Shown in pieces: positions 7,535 through 14,294 of a DNA stretch of 14,642 nucleotides (positions are counted from its first letter, which is position 1; each line of letters begins with the position of its first letter). The notes under the pieces were generated by a model. The model was not told the origin of the DNA. It saw only the letters and a list, made by a program, of their open reading frames with translations, and ran no database searches. The position numbers and the translations under genes were made by a program. Origin of the DNA: Methanomethylophilus sp963631655 (GTDB lineage: Archaea; Thermoplasmatota; Thermoplasmata; Methanomassiliicoccales; Methanomethylophilaceae); the NCBI GenBank assembly GCA_963631655.1, contig CAVGRR010000042.1, positions 1 through 14,642 on the forward strand, given 5' to 3'.

Positions 7535-8377
7535 ATGCGCAGACTGATCGTGAGATATGAGAAGGATATTGCCTCAAAGAACATAGTCGATAAATACCTG
7601 TCCGACGGCGAGTGGTCCGAGGCGGGCACCGACTCCGAGGGAAGAAGGTATATCTCCCGGGGGGACGACATGGTCGTCTATCTTCAGCATCAGCATGTAC
7701 GCGCTGAGCACATCGACCGTCCCGCCATCGAAATGGGCTTCCGTCCGGACATTGTAATATTCCCTTCGGTGCACAGTGCCAGCAGCGGAATTCCTGCACT
7801 CACGGTGCACCCGATCGGCAACTATCACGATGCTAAATACGGGGGAGAGGAAGGCAAGCTTGTTCCCTCCTGTCCATCCATCATGAGCGATATGCTCCGT
7901 ACCATCAAGAAGACCTGCACCATTCCAGAGTACCAGATCTGTTTCGAGGCGACCCATCACGGACCTTATCTCGAGACACCTTCCTTATTCCTGGAGATCG
8001 GAAGCGATGAGAGCTGCTGGGGCAGAGAGGATGCCGCCGAGATACAGGCGAAGGTCCTCGACACCGTCAGGGAGAAGAACGATTTCATCAGCGTTATCGG
8101 TATGGGAGGGGGTCACTACACTCCCAGATTCACCGAGCTGGCACTTTCGCATAAAGTGAACTTCGGACACATGATCCCCAACTATCAGCTGGAGGGTTTC
8201 GACGATGAGGATATCGCCTCATCGATCAGAAAGGCGATGGAAGCGAGCGGTACTAAAATCGGATATATCCACCGCAAATCGATGAAAGGGTCACAGGCCA
8301 CGAGACTCAAGGCATTGGCCGAGTCCGTGGGATGTGAGCTTATGCAGTCCGAGGACTTCGAGCCTTTGGACTCGTGA
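7535..8377 (+). CDS. dtdA: D-aminoacyl-tRNA deacylase, archaeal DTD2 type
   Basis: This enzyme hydrolyses D-amino acids from mischarged tRNA, keeping them out of protein synthesis. The 280-residue sequence matches the archaeal/plant DTD2 (GEK1) family. It shows HSASSGIPALTVHPIGN at about 80-96, EATHHGPYLETPSLFLEIGS at 138-157 (the most diagnostic block), SCWG at 160-163, and GGGHYTPRFT at 191-200. The His/Asp/Glu residues of these blocks are the likely zinc-binding and catalytic set known for the family. The start at 7535 agrees with the box at 7501-7509, and no strong Shine-Dalgarno site is present. The gene sits among synthetase and release-factor genes, matching its quality-control role. 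Its last 38 bases overlap the 3' end of the convergent pyrH. Confidence 0.95.
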   Translation: MRRLIVRYEKDIASKNIVDKYLSDGEWSEAGTDSEGRRYISRGDDMVVYLQHQHVRAEHIDRPAIEMGFRPDIVIFPSVHSASSGIPALTVHPIGNYHDAKYGGEEGKLVPSCPSIMSDMLRTIKKTCTIPEYQICFEATHHGPYLETPSLFLEIGSDESCWGREDAAEIQAKVLDTVREKNDFISVIGMGGGHYTPRFTELALSHKVNFGHMIPNYQLEGFDDEDIASSIRKAMEASGTKIGYIHRKSMKGSQATRLKALAESVGCELMQSEDFEPLDS

Positions 8378-9062
8378 TGTAGGTTCCGGAGAACGGCTTT
8401 CCGAGGATGGCCTTCTCCAGTTCCGGCAGGTTCCTGCCGTCGACCATGGCGATGTCGATGCCCTCTTCTTTGGCGATCTTGACACCCAGCGGGTCGAAGA
8501 CGCTGGATTTTCCGGCCCCGTGGTCGCTGTACACGAGTTCCTCGAGACGGTCGATGGTGATGGCGTCGTACCTCTCCGCGTTCGGGTTCTTCCTGGGGTC
8601 GTCGGAGTAGACGGCGTCCACGGAGGTCGCGTTGATGACGAGCTTTGCTTTGAGTTCTTTCGCGAGCATAGTGGCGACGGCATCGGTGGTGTGACCGGGT
8701 TCGGTACCTCCCATGACCACGATCCCGCCCTTCTGGAACATCTTCGCGGCGGTCTTCACGTCAAGGGGAATCTCGGTGGAGGAGACGTCCCCCAATGCAA
8801 GTGCCAGAAGTCCCGCGTTGAGCCTTGTGCATCCGATACCGAGCATGTCGAGCTGGTCCTCGTTGCCTCCGAGTTCCCTGCCGGTCACGGTGTAGTAGCG
8901 GGCGATCTTCCCTCCGCCGACGACGACACAGATCCTGACGGTCTTGGAGGCCTCCTTCAGCATGTTCGCAAGTTTTCCGATGTAAACGGAATCGTTCTGG
9001 TCGGGAATGAGGATGGATCCGCCGACGGATATGACTACGGTATCTTGACTCGTGGGTAGCAC
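8340..9062 (-). CDS. pyrH: Uridylate kinase, archaeal UMP kinase
   Basis: This amino acid kinase-fold enzyme phosphorylates UMP to UDP with ATP in pyrimidine nucleotide synthesis. Signatures are VVISVGGSIL near the N-terminus (Gly-rich phosphate loop), VVVGGGKIARYY, a VMGGTEPGHTTDAVA block (substrate/ATP region), and VINATSVDAVYSDDPRKNPNAERYD (nucleotide-binding segment). This is the short hexameric-type architecture without a regulatory domain. The start is uncertain. ATG codons at 9098 and 9077 give 252 and 245 residues, and the GTG at 9062 gives 240, nearest the usual archaeal length of about 225. I favour GTG 9062 because a TATA-like box lies 29 bases before it and no box precedes the ATGs at the right distance. 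It ends in TAA, unlike most neighbours, and overlaps the dtdA 3' end by 38 bases. Confidence 0.93.
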   Translation of the reverse strand: MLPTSQDTVVISVGGSILIPDQNDSVYIGKLANMLKEASKTVRICVVVGGGKIARYYTVTGRELGGNEDQLDMLGIGCTRLNAGLLALALGDVSSTEIPLDVKTAAKMFQKGGIVVMGGTEPGHTTDAVATMLAKELKAKLVINATSVDAVYSDDPRKNPNAERYDAITIDRLEELVYSDHGAGKSSVFDPLGVKIAKEEGIDIAMVDGRNLPELEKAILGKPFSGTYITSPKARSPRTA

Positions 9063-9074
9063 CTTTTTTATACG

Positions 9075-9084
9075 CATATAAGTT
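9075..9084 (+). promoter_or_regulatory. Candidate TATA-like box for prf1-argS-GNAT
   Basis: CATATAAG lies within this segment, about 35 bases before the prf1 ATG, and would give a leader of roughly 8-10 bases. GGATAAAATC (9087-9096) is an alternative. The pyrH and prf1 promoters interdigitate here. Confidence 0.4.
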
Positions 9085-9086
9085 AA

Positions 9087-9096
9087 GGATAAAATC
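9087..9096 (-). promoter_or_regulatory. Candidate TATA-like box for pyrH
   Basis: The minus strand reads GATTTTATCC, centred about 29 bases before the GTG at 9062. If this is the real box, the longer ATG-started forms of pyrH cannot be translated from this promoter. A second candidate, GTATAAAAAAGG (9062-9073), is too close to any usable start codon. Confidence 0.4.
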
Positions 9097-9114
9097 ATTG
9101 TTGAAGGTCATACA

Positions 9115-10350
9115 ATGGCAACGGATAATTCAGCAAACAGGGCCCGCTACGATTTTAAAAAGGCCATGGAAGAGATCAGGAACTATCGAGGAAGAGGCAC
9201 CGAATTGATTTCGGTGTACGTTCCGCCGGGAAAACAGATCTCGGATGCGATGGCATACCTCAGAGATGAGGAAGGCCAGGCGCAGAACATCAAATCTAAG
9301 ACCACACTCAAGAACGTCACGAGCGCCATCGACTCCATCATGGCGCGTCTGAAGACGTTCAACAAGGTTCCGGAGAAGGGTATCGTCATCTTCTGCGGTG
9401 AGGTTCCCCGTGCAGGGGACCAGACCAAGATGGTGCAGTACGTCATCGACCCTCCGGAAGCCATCACCGCATTCCTTTACAGGTGCGATTCGGCCTTCTT
9501 CACCGAACCCCTCGACGGCATGCTCGTGGACAAGAAGTTCTACGGACTGCTGGTCATGGACAGGAAGGAGGCGACCATCGGAATGCTGGCTGGAACCAGG
9601 ATCCAGGTGCTCAAGCACTTCGAGTCGATGGTCCCCTCGAAGCATCACCAGGGAGGTCAGTCTTCGGTCCGTTTCGAAAGGTTGATCGAGATCGCCGCAC
9701 ACGAGTTCTACAAGAAGATCGCCGACAACTGCACCACCTGTTTCCTTGACAAGGTCATGGATATGGAGGGGATCATCATCGGCGGACACTCCCCCACCAA
9801 GGATTTCTTCTTCAACGAGCAGTATCTCCACCACGAACTTCAGAGGAGGGTCATCAAACCCCTCATCGATACCGGTTACACCGACGAGTCCGGACTGAAG
9901 GAACTGGTCGACAACGCGCAGGCATCGATCAACGATCTGCAGCTGTCCCAGGAGAGGGAGATGATGCAGAGACTGTTCCGTGAGATCAGGAAGACCGAGG
10001 GAGGTCTCGACGCCTACGGAGAGGACGATGTACGTCACTGTGCCGTCATGGGTGCTGTCGACACTTTCCTCATCTCGAGTCAGCTGAGGAAGAGCCGCTG
10101 CAAGTGCCAGTGCAATGCAGGACACGAGTTCGAGGTCACCGTCGACGACCCCGATCAGCCGGTCAAATGTCCCGACTGCGGTGCCAACGCCAAGGTCCTC
10201 GAGAGCAAGGACCTCATCGACAACTTCTTCGAAATGGCCGATGAATACGGTTCTGATATGCAGCTGATCACGCCCGATTCCGAAGAGGGCGGAATGCTCT
10301 TGAAGGCGTTCGGCGGTATCGCCGCTCTGCTCAGGTACAGACTGGAGTGA
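9115..10350 (+). CDS. prf1: Peptide chain release factor aRF1
   Basis: This is the single archaeal class 1 release factor (411 residues, full length). It reads stop codons in the ribosomal A site and triggers peptide release. Domain 1 carries the stop-decoding motifs NIKS (58-61) and YRCDSAF (122-128, matching YxCxxxF). Domain 2 has the catalytic GGQ at 180-182. Domain 3 contains a zinc-ribbon-like insert with C329, C331, C333 and H337, and C352/C355. The C-terminus ends with the typical FGGIAALLRYRLE. Bases around GGQ encode HHQGGQSS rather than the more usual HRKGGQSA. GAAGGT at 9103-9108 is a weak ribosome site. It is the first gene of a unit with argS, whose start region overlaps its stop. 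In a lineage that reads TAG as pyrrolysine, this factor must tolerate or compete at TAG. Confidence 0.96.
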   Translation: MATDNSANRARYDFKKAMEEIRNYRGRGTELISVYVPPGKQISDAMAYLRDEEGQAQNIKSKTTLKNVTSAIDSIMARLKTFNKVPEKGIVIFCGEVPRAGDQTKMVQYVIDPPEAITAFLYRCDSAFFTEPLDGMLVDKKFYGLLVMDRKEATIGMLAGTRIQVLKHFESMVPSKHHQGGQSSVRFERLIEIAAHEFYKKIADNCTTCFLDKVMDMEGIIIGGHSPTKDFFFNEQYLHHELQRRVIKPLIDTGYTDESGLKELVDNAQASINDLQLSQEREMMQRLFREIRKTEGGLDAYGEDDVRHCAVMGAVDTFLISSQLRKSRCKCQCNAGHEFEVTVDDPDQPVKCPDCGANAKVLESKDLIDNFFEMADEYGSDMQLITPDSEEGGMLLKAFGGIAALLRYRLE

Positions 10351-10355
10351 TGAAG

Positions 10356-12101
10356 ATGATAGTCAAAGAAAAGTTCGTTTCCGAATGCAGGAAGGCAGTT
10401 CTCGATGCACTCGCCGCCATGGGTGCACCTGCCGATCTGAAGATCGTCGAAGAAGTGCCAGACAACGCAGATCTCGCCATTCCGTGTTTCACTTTCGCCA
10501 AACCCCTTAAGATGGCGCCCGTCGCCATTGCAGAGAAGATCGCGGAGTCCATCAAGGCTCCCTGCGGTCTCATTTCTGAAGTAAGTGCCTCCAACGGATA
10601 CCTCAACTTCACCATCGACACCGTGGCACTTGTCAGCGACCTCCTCGCCGAGGTCGTCGAGCAGGGAGAGTCCTTCGGAAAGGGCGCCCCCACCGGACTC
10701 AGGGTCAACGTCGAACACACCTCCACCAACCCCACCGGACCTATCCATGTGGGGCGTGCCAGGAACCCCATCATCGGAGACACTCTCGCAAGATGCCTCA
10801 GGATGAGGGGTCACGATGTCACCACCGAATACTACGTCAACGATGTGGGAAAGCAGGTTGTCATGATGTCCTGGGGAGTCGCCAATGTCACTCCCGAGGA
10901 GGTCCAGAAGGAGATCGAGGAGACCGAGAAGGCCGACGACAGGGACAAGGTCGACCACCGCCTGGTGTTCAACTACCGTGTCGCCACCAAGAAGATCCAC
11001 GACAACCCCGAGATGGAGGCGCAGATCGCCGGACTTCTCGAGAGGTTCGAGGCAGGGGACAAAGAGGTCACCGAGTACGTGAAGAAGGTCGCGGAGACCA
11101 TGCTCGGAGGAATCAACGAGACCCTCGCCTCCATCAACGTCACCCTTGACAAGTACACCTGGGAGTCCCAGTTCATCACCAACGGTGCCGCCAGGGACAT
11201 CGTCAACAGGCTTCAGAACACCCCCTACTCCGGAAAGACCGACGACGGGGCGTCCTACGTCGACCTCAAGGACTTCGGAATCCACGGAAAGAACACCAAG
11301 TTCACCTTCACCCGTTCCGACGGGACCACCCTGTACACCACCAGGGACCTTGCCTACCACCTTGACAAGTTCTCCCGTTCCGACAGGGTCATCGACGTTC
11401 TGGGAGAGGACCAGAAGCTCGGTTCGCAGCAGCTCTGCTCCGCACTTCAGATCATGGGCTACGACATGAAGCCCGAGGCTCTCTTCTACGCGTTCGTATC
11501 GCTTCCCGAGGGAAGGATGTCCACCCGTAAGGGTGTCGTCGTCTACCTCGACGACCTCATCGATGAGGCGGTCGACCGTGCCTATGAAGAGATCAAGAAG
11601 CGTCGTGACGACATCCCCGAGGACAGGATGCGTGCCATCGCCCGCGCCGTCGGTGTGGGTGCCGTCAGGTACAACATTGTCCGTGTCGGTGCCGACAAGC
11701 AGCTCGTCTTCAAGTGGGAGGACGCACTCACCTTCGACGGAAACAGCGGACCCTACCTCCAGTATGTGTACGCAAGGTGCTGCAGTATTCTGAGGAAGGC
11801 CGGAGAGCACGCCTGGTGCACCGACGGTTCACTTTTAACCGATGCATACGAGATCAAGCTCGCCAAGACCCTTTCGAAGTTCCAGGAGGTCCTGGCGGCC
11901 ATCGACGAGACCAAGAGGGTCAACATGCTTCCCGCATATGCCCACGAGGTCGCGGCCATCTTCAACCAGTTCTACGCAGCGGTCCCTGTCCTGAAGGAAG
12001 GCAAATCGAGGGATGCCCGCATCACCCTGGTGGAGGCCACCCGTGTCGTTCTCAAGAACGCACTGTGGTGTCTCGGTCTCGAAGCTCCGGAGGAGATGTG
12101 A
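10356..12101 (+). CDS. argS: Arginine--tRNA ligase
   Basis: This class I synthetase charges tRNA-Arg and is about 581 residues long. The N-terminal Add-1 tRNA-binding domain covers about residues 1-110. The HIGH-like motif is HVGR (131-134) in NPTGPIHVGRARNP. SDGTTLYTTRDLAY lies at about 321-334 and the KMSKS-like loop is MSTRKG at 388-393. A C-terminal DALR-type anticodon-binding helical domain covers about 450-581. Start choice: GGAGTGAT at 10344-10351 is a good Shine-Dalgarno match with proper spacing to ATG 10356. ATG 10350 (sharing one base with the prf1 TGA) and GTG 10347 are in frame but too close to that site. Translation is probably coupled to prf1. The next gene begins two bases after its stop codon. 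Confidence 0.96.
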   Translation: MIVKEKFVSECRKAVLDALAAMGAPADLKIVEEVPDNADLAIPCFTFAKPLKMAPVAIAEKIAESIKAPCGLISEVSASNGYLNFTIDTVALVSDLLAEVVEQGESFGKGAPTGLRVNVEHTSTNPTGPIHVGRARNPIIGDTLARCLRMRGHDVTTEYYVNDVGKQVVMMSWGVANVTPEEVQKEIEETEKADDRDKVDHRLVFNYRVATKKIHDNPEMEAQIAGLLERFEAGDKEVTEYVKKVAETMLGGINETLASINVTLDKYTWESQFITNGAARDIVNRLQNTPYSGKTDDGASYVDLKDFGIHGKNTKFTFTRSDGTTLYTTRDLAYHLDKFSRSDRVIDVLGEDQKLGSQQLCSALQIMGYDMKPEALFYAFVSLPEGRMSTRKGVVVYLDDLIDEAVDRAYEEIKKRRDDIPEDRMRAIARAVGVGAVRYNIVRVGADKQLVFKWEDALTFDGNSGPYLQYVYARCCSILRKAGEHAWCTDGSLLTDAYEIKLAKTLSKFQEVLAAIDETKRVNMLPAYAHEVAAIFNQFYAAVPVLKEGKSRDARITLVEATRVVLKNALWCLGLEAPEEM

Positions 12102-12103
12102 GC

Positions 12104-12601
12104 ATGGAGTTCCGTCCCATGAAACTGAAGGACATGCGTAAGGTCCGTGAGTTGGAGCTCTCCTGTATCAAAGAGTATTTCTCTGATATCATGGAGACCA
12201 AATGGGAGGAACTCTCCGATGACTGGAAGGAGAATCTCGGGGCGAGCAGTCCCAGACACTTCAAACCTTATTTGGAGAGCGGCCTGAGCTTTGTGGCGGA
12301 GGAGGACGGAGAGGTCTACGGATTCATCTTCGCCCAGATGCTCCACCACATAGCTGACTGCGACAATCTTGTATGGATCGAGAACATGGGTGTCGATCCC
12401 CTGGTCCGCCGTAACGAGATCGGATACAGATTGTTACGTGAGACCCTGAGAGCCGGAAGGGCCGCCGGGGCCGATGTGGCACACAGCATGATCCAGCCGA
12501 ACAACGCCCCTTCGATCATGCTTCACAAAAAGATCGGGTTCTTCATGGATGCCCGTGAGGTCGCTCTGATCGACCTCAAAGACCCCAAACTGAAGCTCTA
12601 A
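12104..12601 (+). CDS. GNAT-family N-acetyltransferase
   Basis: This 165-residue single-domain acetyltransferase transfers an acetyl group from acetyl-CoA to an unknown amine. The GNAT fold is recognised by a strand giving WIENMGVDP (91-99), then the acetyl-CoA loop RRNEIGYRLL (102-111) leading into a long helix, and a C-terminal NAPSIMLHKKIGFF block (134-147), typical of motif B. The loop has Glu105 where the consensus Q/R-x-x-G-x-G/A has its first glycine, so cofactor binding may be altered. The ATG at 12104 is supported by GGAGGAG at 12089-12095 with 8-base spacing. A GTG at 12098 is too close. An open frame upstream is only an argS shadow. It is the last gene of the prf1-argS unit. A ribosomal or protein N-terminal substrate is possible but unproven. 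Confidence 0.88.
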   Translation: MEFRPMKLKDMRKVRELELSCIKEYFSDIMETKWEELSDDWKENLGASSPRHFKPYLESGLSFVAEEDGEVYGFIFAQMLHHIADCDNLVWIENMGVDPLVRRNEIGYRLLRETLRAGRAAGADVAHSMIQPNNAPSIMLHKKIGFFMDAREVALIDLKDPKLKL

Positions 12602-12622
12602 ACGCATCTGTTTGTGAGTTAC

Positions 12623-12630
12623 CTTATATT
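12623..12630 (+). promoter_or_regulatory. TATA-like box for the NSS transporter
   Basis: CTTATATT is centred 28 bases before the ATG at 12655, predicting a start site at or near the initiation codon. It separates the transporter from the prf1-argS-GNAT unit, and no clear terminator is visible between them. Confidence 0.6.
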
Positions 12631-12654
12631 TCTGTTCGTCATCTCGGGCCCATT

Positions 12655-13968
12655 ATGTCTGAACGCAGTTCCTTTGGAGGAAAGGCAGGGTTCATCCTTG
12701 CTGCTGCCGGTTCGGCTGTCGGACTCGGGAACATCTGGCGTTTCCCCACGTTGGCCGCACAGCACGGTGGCGGAACATTCCTCGTAGTTTATCTGATAAT
12801 CATCATTATGTTCGGTGCGCTTCTTCTGACCACCGAGATCGCAATCGGTCGTAAGACCCGTAAATCACCCCTCGACGCATTCACCGCCCTCCGCCCCAGT
12901 GCGAAATGGATCGGAATCTTGGCCGTGGTCGTGCCCACGATCATTCTGCCGTATTATTGTGTCATCGGCGGATGGGTCGTTTCATATCTGGGGACCTATC
13001 TGATCGGTGGTACCGCAACCGGCGCCACCTTCTTCGGAGATCTGGTAGGTTCGTGGATCGCCGTCGTCGCGTTCCTTATTTTCTTCGGAGTCACCATGGC
13101 CGTCATCTGGCTGGGCGTTTCGAATGGTATTGAGAGGCTGTCCAAGATTTTCATGCCTCTTCTGCTGATCCTTGTCATCGGCCTTACCATCTACGTCCTT
13201 CTGCAGCCCGAGATGGCCGGCGGAATCACATATTACGTCTCGTTCAACTGGTCTGATGTCGACTCGGAGACGTTCACGGCCGCCTTAGGACAGGCGTTCT
13301 TCTCGTTGTCACTTGCCATGGGTATCATGATCACCTACGGTTCATATATGAAGAAGGATGAGAACATCGAGAACTGTGCTTTCAGCATCGGTATCATCGA
13401 CACCTGTGTCGCTATGATCTGCGGTCTGATGATCGTGCCGATGGCCTTTTCCATGTACGGAAAGGCGGATATGCCTGCCGGTGCAGGTCTGGTCTTCAAT
13501 TCGCTCCCTCAGATCTTCGACGGAATGACCGGTGCAGGTATTGTTGCTATTATCTTCTTCATCCTGCTTTTCATCGCGGCGTGGACCTCTTCAATATCCA
13601 TTGCAGAGGCTATCATCTCCACCATCATGGACAAGACTGGAATGAGCAGGAGGAGGGCGGTCGTGGTATTGACCATTCCCATGATCATCGCAGGCATCAT
13701 CATCTGCATGGGTTACGGACCCCTCGACTTCATCACCTTCGAGGGTCAGACCATTCTGGATATGCTTGATAACCTCGCCAACAAGATCATCATGCCTATC
13801 GTTGCATTCTCCACCTGTATCTTTATCGGACACATCGTCGGATGCAAGGTCGTCGTCGACGAGGTCGAGTCTTCCGGAAGGTTCAAGCTCAAAATGTTTT
13901 ACCCGCTCATCGTCAAGTGGGTTGCACCTGTGTGCATCGCAGTGATCTTCATCACCGGATTCTGGTGA
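12655..13968 (+). CDS. Sodium-dependent transporter, NSS (SNF) family
   Basis: This 437-residue membrane protein of the neurotransmitter:sodium symporter family (LeuT/MhsT fold) imports an amino acid or similar small amine with Na+. TM1 carries the hallmark AVGLGNIWRFP (21-31), where N26 corresponds to the sodium-binding Asn of LeuT. TM6 shows GQAFFSLSLAMG (212-223), and TM8 shows WTSSISIAE (310-318), whose Thr-Ser pair contributes to the Na2 site in the family. About eleven hydrophobic segments are visible, as in shorter prokaryotic members. The last ends at the C-terminus (GFW) with no extra tail. No neighbouring gene hints at the substrate. It is a single-gene unit with its own TATA-like box and a hairpin/T-run terminator. 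Confidence 0.94.
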   Translation: MSERSSFGGKAGFILAAAGSAVGLGNIWRFPTLAAQHGGGTFLVVYLIIIIMFGALLLTTEIAIGRKTRKSPLDAFTALRPSAKWIGILAVVVPTIILPYYCVIGGWVVSYLGTYLIGGTATGATFFGDLVGSWIAVVAFLIFFGVTMAVIWLGVSNGIERLSKIFMPLLLILVIGLTIYVLLQPEMAGGITYYVSFNWSDVDSETFTAALGQAFFSLSLAMGIMITYGSYMKKDENIENCAFSIGIIDTCVAMICGLMIVPMAFSMYGKADMPAGAGLVFNSLPQIFDGMTGAGIVAIIFFILLFIAAWTSSISIAEAIISTIMDKTGMSRRRAVVVLTIPMIIAGIIICMGYGPLDFITFEGQTILDMLDNLANKIIMPIVAFSTCIFIGHIVGCKVVVDEVESSGRFKLKMFYPLIVKWVAPVCIAVIFITGFW

Positions 13969-13982
13969 TCCCGGAGATCAAA

Positions 13983-14028
13983 GACCCAGGCAGTCGAAAT
14001 CGGCCGTTCTGGGTCATCCATGTTTTTT
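13983..14028 (+). terminator. Hairpin and T-run terminator after the NSS transporter
   Basis: A perfect 7-base stem GACCCAG (13983-13989) / CTGGGTC (14009-14015) encloses a 19-base loop. It is followed after seven bases by TTTTTT (14023-14028). It starts 14 bases after the transporter's stop codon. Confidence 0.6.
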
Positions 14029-14294
14029 GTTCTCGTTTCTGAAAGGGACGTTCATTCGGTCTTGTATCGAGTTGATATCTAATCATATCCGGTCGGGAAT
14101 TGTCGGTCGGAGGATAGCCGTTCCGTAGTATCTGATCGTCTGCGGATGCGGAGCTTTTGCTTTTCATTCAATCTTGACTTCGACATCAACTCCCTATAAG
14201 CGCGCACACGTGCACGCAAAAGTACGGCCTATCGGCTACCGATGGGATCGAAACTCAATTGACAGTTGCGGTTATTGGGTGTCGATGAACGAGC
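14029..14294. other. Non-coding interval flanking a transposase; possible insertion-sequence end
   Basis: I find no protein gene, tRNA or direct repeat here. Visible elements are a TATA-like CCCTATAAG at 14192-14200, a CACGTG-centred GC-rich patch (14200-14217), and a hairpin CCTATCGG/CCGATGGG with a 3-base loop (14228-14246, one G-T pair) about 32 bases after the box. Since the adjacent gene is a transposase ending at 14295, one end of the insertion sequence should lie in or near this stretch, but I cannot fix its inverted repeat from one side only. Confidence 0.4.
14192..14200 (+). promoter_or_regulatory. Isolated TATA-like box with no gene downstream
   Basis: CCCTATAAG resembles the other boxes in the window and would start transcription near 14222, just before the hairpin at 14228-14246. 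No convincing plus-strand reading frame follows. It may serve a small RNA, be the remnant promoter of a gene displaced by the insertion, or be chance. Confidence 0.25.

Noticed and set aside
10155..11810. Minus-strand open frame of about 551 codons opposite prf1 and argS
   Set aside because: It spans two genuine genes antisense and is dominated by Gly, Val, Asp and Leu repeats produced by their codon bias. There is no promoter or motif.
11714..12103. N-terminal extension of the GNAT gene inside argS
   Set aside because: The residues are an out-of-frame copy of argS. The GNAT fold begins at the ATG at 12104, which has a strong ribosome site.
14041..14260. Possible tRNA gene in the non-coding interval
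   Set aside because: A minus-strand stretch resembles a T-arm (GTTTCGATCC), but no matching acceptor stem, D-arm or anticodon arm could be assembled on either strand.
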